Positions 61,836 through 64,000 of a DNA stretch of 64,000 nt are shown in pieces. The DNA comes from Roseiarcus sp036513315. Its GTDB lineage: Bacteria; Pseudomonadota; Alphaproteobacteria; Rhizobiales; Beijerinckiaceae. Both the position numbers and the translations under genes were made by a program. Location: NCBI GenBank assembly GCA_036513315.1, contig DATBZF010000112.1, positions 1 through 64,000 of the forward strand, read 5' to 3'. Every line of letters begins with the position of its first letter. Within the stretch, counting starts at the first letter, position 1. Below the pieces are notes generated by a model that was given only the letters and a program-made list of their open reading frames with translations, did no database searches and was not told the DNA's origin.

Positions 61836-62054
61836 CTATGGGGTCGAATGCGCGGCGGTCGGCGGTCCCACCATCGCGACATAGCCGCACGTATGTAGGT
61901 GCTTCGCAAGCCGGTCGGCGGCGAGCCGAGCGATCAGTTCATCGGCATCGCGGGCGCGCTTCTTGCCGTCGTAATGCCGCAACGCAAAGGCGAGAGACTC
62001 TGCAAGTCTTTCGTCATCGGCAAGCCTCAGTTCAGCGTTTTTGTCTGGCCGCAT
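61836..62054 (-). CDS. Small hypothetical protein (72 residues)
   Basis: A charged, helical protein (RPDKNAELRLADDERLAES, then FALRHYDGKKRARDADELIA) ending with a Cys-Gly-Tyr segment. GGAGAGACAGCC precedes the ATG, a good ribosome site. No family recognised. It heads the minus-strand set of four small genes from 62054 to 61083. The 62055-62329 stretch upstream holds the likely divergent promoters and no gene I can support. Confidence 0.55.
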   Translation of the reverse strand: MRPDKNAELRLADDERLAESLAFALRHYDGKKRARDADELIARLAADRLAKHLHTCGYVAMVGPPTAAHSTP

Positions 62055-62329
62055 GGCTGTCTCTCCTGCCCGGTTCTCTATCTAGCAAAGGCGCACCGCT
62101 TCTGTTCCCTTTATGTTCTCACCGCAAGCTACGCGAGTCAACGGTAGCCTCTCAGTGTTCTGCGGACGGGATAATTCCGGGAGATTGATTAAGTGACGAA
62201 AAAATAAAGTGATTAGACAATGGAACCATATGTCGTATGGTCGACAGATCGTCGATGGGTGTCTTAGAGGCTCCGACGACAGAGAGACGTAGACGTGCTC
62301 CCGCCGCGTGAGGCAGTGGAGGGGCGTCA

Positions 62330-62539
62330 ATGTCATTTAATGAATCCAGCTACGAGCAAACTCGCATCATGCGCGACGCCGTCGAAATGGTCGTGCGCCT
62401 CACACAAGAGGGCGAACATCGGCGCGACGAAATCGCGAAGATTATCTTTCGGATCGCCGACCAAATGACGTTCGACGCGCCAGCGCTCGCTAATTTGACG
62501 CTGTGTGAAATGGCCGACGAGGCGCGGAAGAAGGCTTGA
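62330..62539 (+). CDS. Small hypothetical protein (69 residues)
   Basis: A soluble helical protein (TRIMRDAVEMVVRLTQEG, then RRDEIAKIIFRIADQMTFD) with GGAGGGG at ideal spacing before the ATG. No family recognised. Divergent from the minus-strand small genes. Confidence 0.6.
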   Translation: MSFNESSYEQTRIMRDAVEMVVRLTQEGEHRRDEIAKIIFRIADQMTFDAPALANLTLCEMADEARKKA

Positions 62540-62602
62540 TGAGCAGTTGCGCCGCCGCCAGCATGGCACGTAGGACTTTGACCGACCGTGTTATGATCGC
62601 GA

Positions 62603-62863
62603 ATGGCTAGAGTCATCAGTCTTGCCGAGCAAGTCGAATTGAACGGCCTTCGCGCAGAATTGGCTTTGGCGAAAATTGCCGCGTCGAACGCGCCGCCGAT
62701 GAGTCCCTTCCTGAGCGGCAATGCGCTCGCGCGCTTCATCGCTGCGGAAGAAAGACGCATCTTCGTCACAGATCGCAAGATCGCGACGCTTGAGCAGGCG
62801 CGCGAACTCATGCTCGCCCTGCCCGAGCGCCATCAGTCCGGCAATTTGCCGCCGAACTTTTGA
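62603..62863 (+). CDS. Small hypothetical protein (86 residues)
   Basis: Two helical parts, VISLAEQVELNGLRAELALAK and ARFIAAEERRIFVTDRKIAT, joined by a Pro-containing turn. No family recognised. Its TGA overlaps a TTG that opens the next short frame (TTGA), suggesting the two are linked. A minus-strand frame over the same bases is less convincing. Confidence 0.5.
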   Translation: MARVISLAEQVELNGLRAELALAKIAASNAPPMSPFLSGNALARFIAAEERRIFVTDRKIATLEQARELMLALPERHQSGNLPPNF

Positions 62864-62952
62864 TCAATGCCGCCGAGCGGGGCGATTACGCCAGTGTCGA
62901 CGACGCTCAGGCGCAGCTCAGCCGGGCGCTGGCGGCCGAAGGGCTGCTCTGA
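62860..62952 (+). CDS. Possible 30-residue protein coupled to the previous gene
   Basis: A TTG at 62860 opens INAAERGDYASVDDAQAQL followed by SRALAAEGLL and a stop. The sequence is amphipathic and unlike random frames, and the start overlaps the upstream stop. It could also be the C-terminus of the upstream protein after a frameshift, since the same frame continues upstream as QFAAELL. Confidence 0.35.
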   Translation: MINAAERGDYASVDDAQAQLSRALAAEGLL

Positions 62953-63302
62953 GCGCCCCTCTCCGACGCCGTCACCCTATCCGACCTGATCGATTCGACG
63001 CTCGCGCCCGCCAAGCCTTCAACGGCGTTGTCGACCACATTTTTGATCACGCCTTCGAACTCCCTCAACATTTCGGCCGTGAGCTGATTGATGCGGCCTT
63101 GCGTATCGTCGGCTGAAATATTCGCGGCCATTTGCTCAAAACCAAGGGCGAGCGCATCGTTTGTGGCGAATACGTGCTGGGGATCAATCAGTCTTTTTTC
63201 AGCAAGTGCCCAGAAAAGAGCCGTGGCTTGATAGATGGCGAACATGCGCGTCGCCGTGCATTGCGCCGTCAGCTCAGCGTCTCTTGACAGTTTATTTGGC
63301 AT
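62907..63302 (-). CDS. Hypothetical protein (131 residues)
   Basis: A soluble, helix-rich protein: NKLSRDAELTAQCTATRMFA, QATALFWALAEKRLIDPQ, NDALALGFEQMAANISAD and QLTAEMLREFEGVIKNVVD. GAGG lies six bases before the ATG at 63302; the frame continues upstream but loses coherence. No family recognised. Its 3' end overlaps the short plus-strand frame at 62860-62952. The 63303-63662 stretch upstream holds no gene I can support. Confidence 0.6.
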   Translation of the reverse strand: MPNKLSRDAELTAQCTATRMFAIYQATALFWALAEKRLIDPQHVFATNDALALGFEQMAANISADDTQGRINQLTAEMLREFEGVIKNVVDNAVEGLAGASVESIRSDRVTASERGAQSSPSAASARLSCA

Positions 63303-63662
63303 GATTTTCCTCGATTTGTTCGAGAAGCTACCGCACCGCAGCATTTTCGGCGCCAAAGGAATTGGCTGCCATCGTCTAAGCGGGCCGACAGCGTCGTGCG
63401 ATGGCGGCGCATTGATCTCAAAAGGGTCTTGGCGGCCGCTCCGCTGATAGCGAAGCACGGCGACGTCCGCATGACCGATCTGCGCGATTTCTTGACGGCT
63501 GACCGCCCGCAACGCGCTCGCAAGTCGATCGACGCGCAGCGCCAGGCGGTGTTCGATCCAACCGTCGGAGACTAGGCGCGAGCGGCCGACGTGGTGAGCC
63601 GCCACTAATTATTTACATTGCGCCATCGCGAAAATAGGCGTTGATCATTCTGAGGGGCCTCG

Positions 63663-63764
63663 ATGGAGGCGAAGATGGTTCTAATTCCGATCGTTCTTGC
63701 GATAGGCGGCTTTTTATCGCTCGTGTATTGGCTCGATAAACGCACCAGTCCTTGGCCCAAATGA
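63663..63764 (+). CDS. Membrane miniprotein (33 or 29 residues)
   Basis: An ATG at 63663 (GAGGGG five bases ahead) or 63675 (GGAGG eight bases ahead) opens a frame that is almost one hydrophobic helix, MVLIPIVLAIGGFLSLVYWL, then DKRTSPWPK. Two ribosome sites and the clean helix-plus-basic-tail plan argue that it is made. No family recognised. Confidence 0.5.
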   Translation: MEAKMVLIPIVLAIGGFLSLVYWLDKRTSPWPK

Positions 63765-63836
63765 AAGCAGCCGCCGGCGTGAACCGGCGGTCGTCGCGGC
63801 CAAAGCGGAAAGCAACCGCCGGATCTCGTAATCGGC

Positions 63837-63863
63837 GGCCGAGTTCGAGGGACGAACTCGGCC
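63837..63863. terminator. Perfect 11-bp hairpin
   Basis: GGCCGAGTTCG (63837-63847) and CGAACTCGGCC (63853-63863) pair perfectly around an AGGGA loop. It follows the membrane miniprotein by 72 bases; a weaker CCGCCGG/CCGGCGG hairpin lies between at 63771-63790. Neither has a T run, so termination is uncertain. Confidence 0.4.
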
Positions 63864-63982
63864 TAAGTGTGAGGCGATTGCTTACGTCATTCTCGCGTCG
63901 CCGCCTCTCCGTCCTCACGCAGTATCGCCTCAGCAGCCTTGGCCTCCCGTCGCGGCGATTTCACCCGAAAGGAAGCGGCGCC

Positions 63983-64000
63983 ATGCCACTCTCTCCCGAT
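63983..64000 (+). CDS. Possible start of a gene cut by the right edge
   Basis: An ATG at 63983 follows AAAGGAAGCGG at workable spacing and opens MPLSPD before the window ends. Too short to identify. Confidence 0.25.

Noticed and set aside
63471..63575. A 34-codon plus-strand ORF beginning MTDLRDFLTADRP
   Set aside because: It reads well and the frame extends upstream, but there is no ribosome site and the opposite strand is also open. Not enough to call.
60155..64000. A tRNA-Glu-integrated genomic island
   Set aside because: The change in gene type fits, but I found no integrase and no repeat of the tRNA 3' end inside the window, so an island is not claimed.
1..64000. CRISPR array
   Set aside because: No regularly spaced direct repeats of CRISPR type were seen anywhere in the window.

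Overview
The window is a GC-rich chromosomal segment from an alphaproteobacterium, most likely order Hyphomicrobiales (Rhizobiales), and by inference a member of the Beijerinckiaceae/Methylocystaceae group. The evidence is the gene order: ppiD-trpE divergent from tpiA, a fused ispDF, dusB(nifR3)-ntrB-ntrC-ntrY-ntrX-D-amino-acid transaminase-hfq-hflX, rpsF-rpsR-DUF2232-rplI, ihfA-merR-tRNA-Pro, rlpA-dac-tmk-holB-metG-tatD, and lepB-rnc-era-recO. All are familiar rhizobial arrangements. No 16S gene or species marker is present, so the genus is not resolved.

Layout. 0-6.5 kb: trpE (cut by the left edge), ppiD, tpiA, secG, a DUF1467 protein, a Coq10-like protein, a CinA C-terminal amidase and ispDF. 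6.6-17 kb: the nitrogen-regulation block dusB-ntrB-ntrC-ntrY-ntrX, followed by dat, hfq and hflX. 17-25 kb: a methyltransferase, a TetR regulator, DUF1697, mazG, a double cold-shock-domain protein with a structured leader, an EamA permease and parE. 25-32.3 kb: a glycosyltransferase, galM, the ribosomal L9/S18/S6 cluster, an SDR, ihfA, a MerR regulator and tRNA-Pro. 32.4-34.8 kb: an intact GGDEF protein beside a decayed zone that holds two oppositely oriented pieces of a second GGDEF gene, a small secreted protein and a transposase stub. 34.8-43.5 kb: a long minus-strand operon-like run from rlpA to an M20 peptidase. 43.5-48.9 kb: an isolated flagellin gene, tRNA-Lys, lipA, a GlsB-type membrane protein, rsmB and an unlisted 51-residue lipoprotein. 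49-59.6 kb: recO, era, rnc, two tandem lepB genes with the tail of a third dead copy between them, a four-gene BMP-type (nucleoside-like) ABC importer and a quinone oxidoreductase. 60-64 kb: tRNA-Glu, then an accessory stretch of about ten very small proteins of unknown function on both strands.

How it fits together. Most of the window is housekeeping. NtrB/NtrC and NtrY/NtrX are two linked two-component systems for nitrogen control; NtrX has lost the GAFTGA sigma-54 contact loop that NtrC keeps. Hfq and HflX follow them. The envelope and export genes (SecG, PpiD, two LepB, RlpA, a D,D-carboxypeptidase) are spread through the window. I did not find a clear new multi-gene system. The best leads are the third lepB remnant, the GGDEF/IS break zone, a possible attenuator or small RNA upstream of the glycosyltransferase, the structured cold-shock leader, operator-like repeats at dusB and ntrY, and the small-protein cluster after tRNA-Glu.
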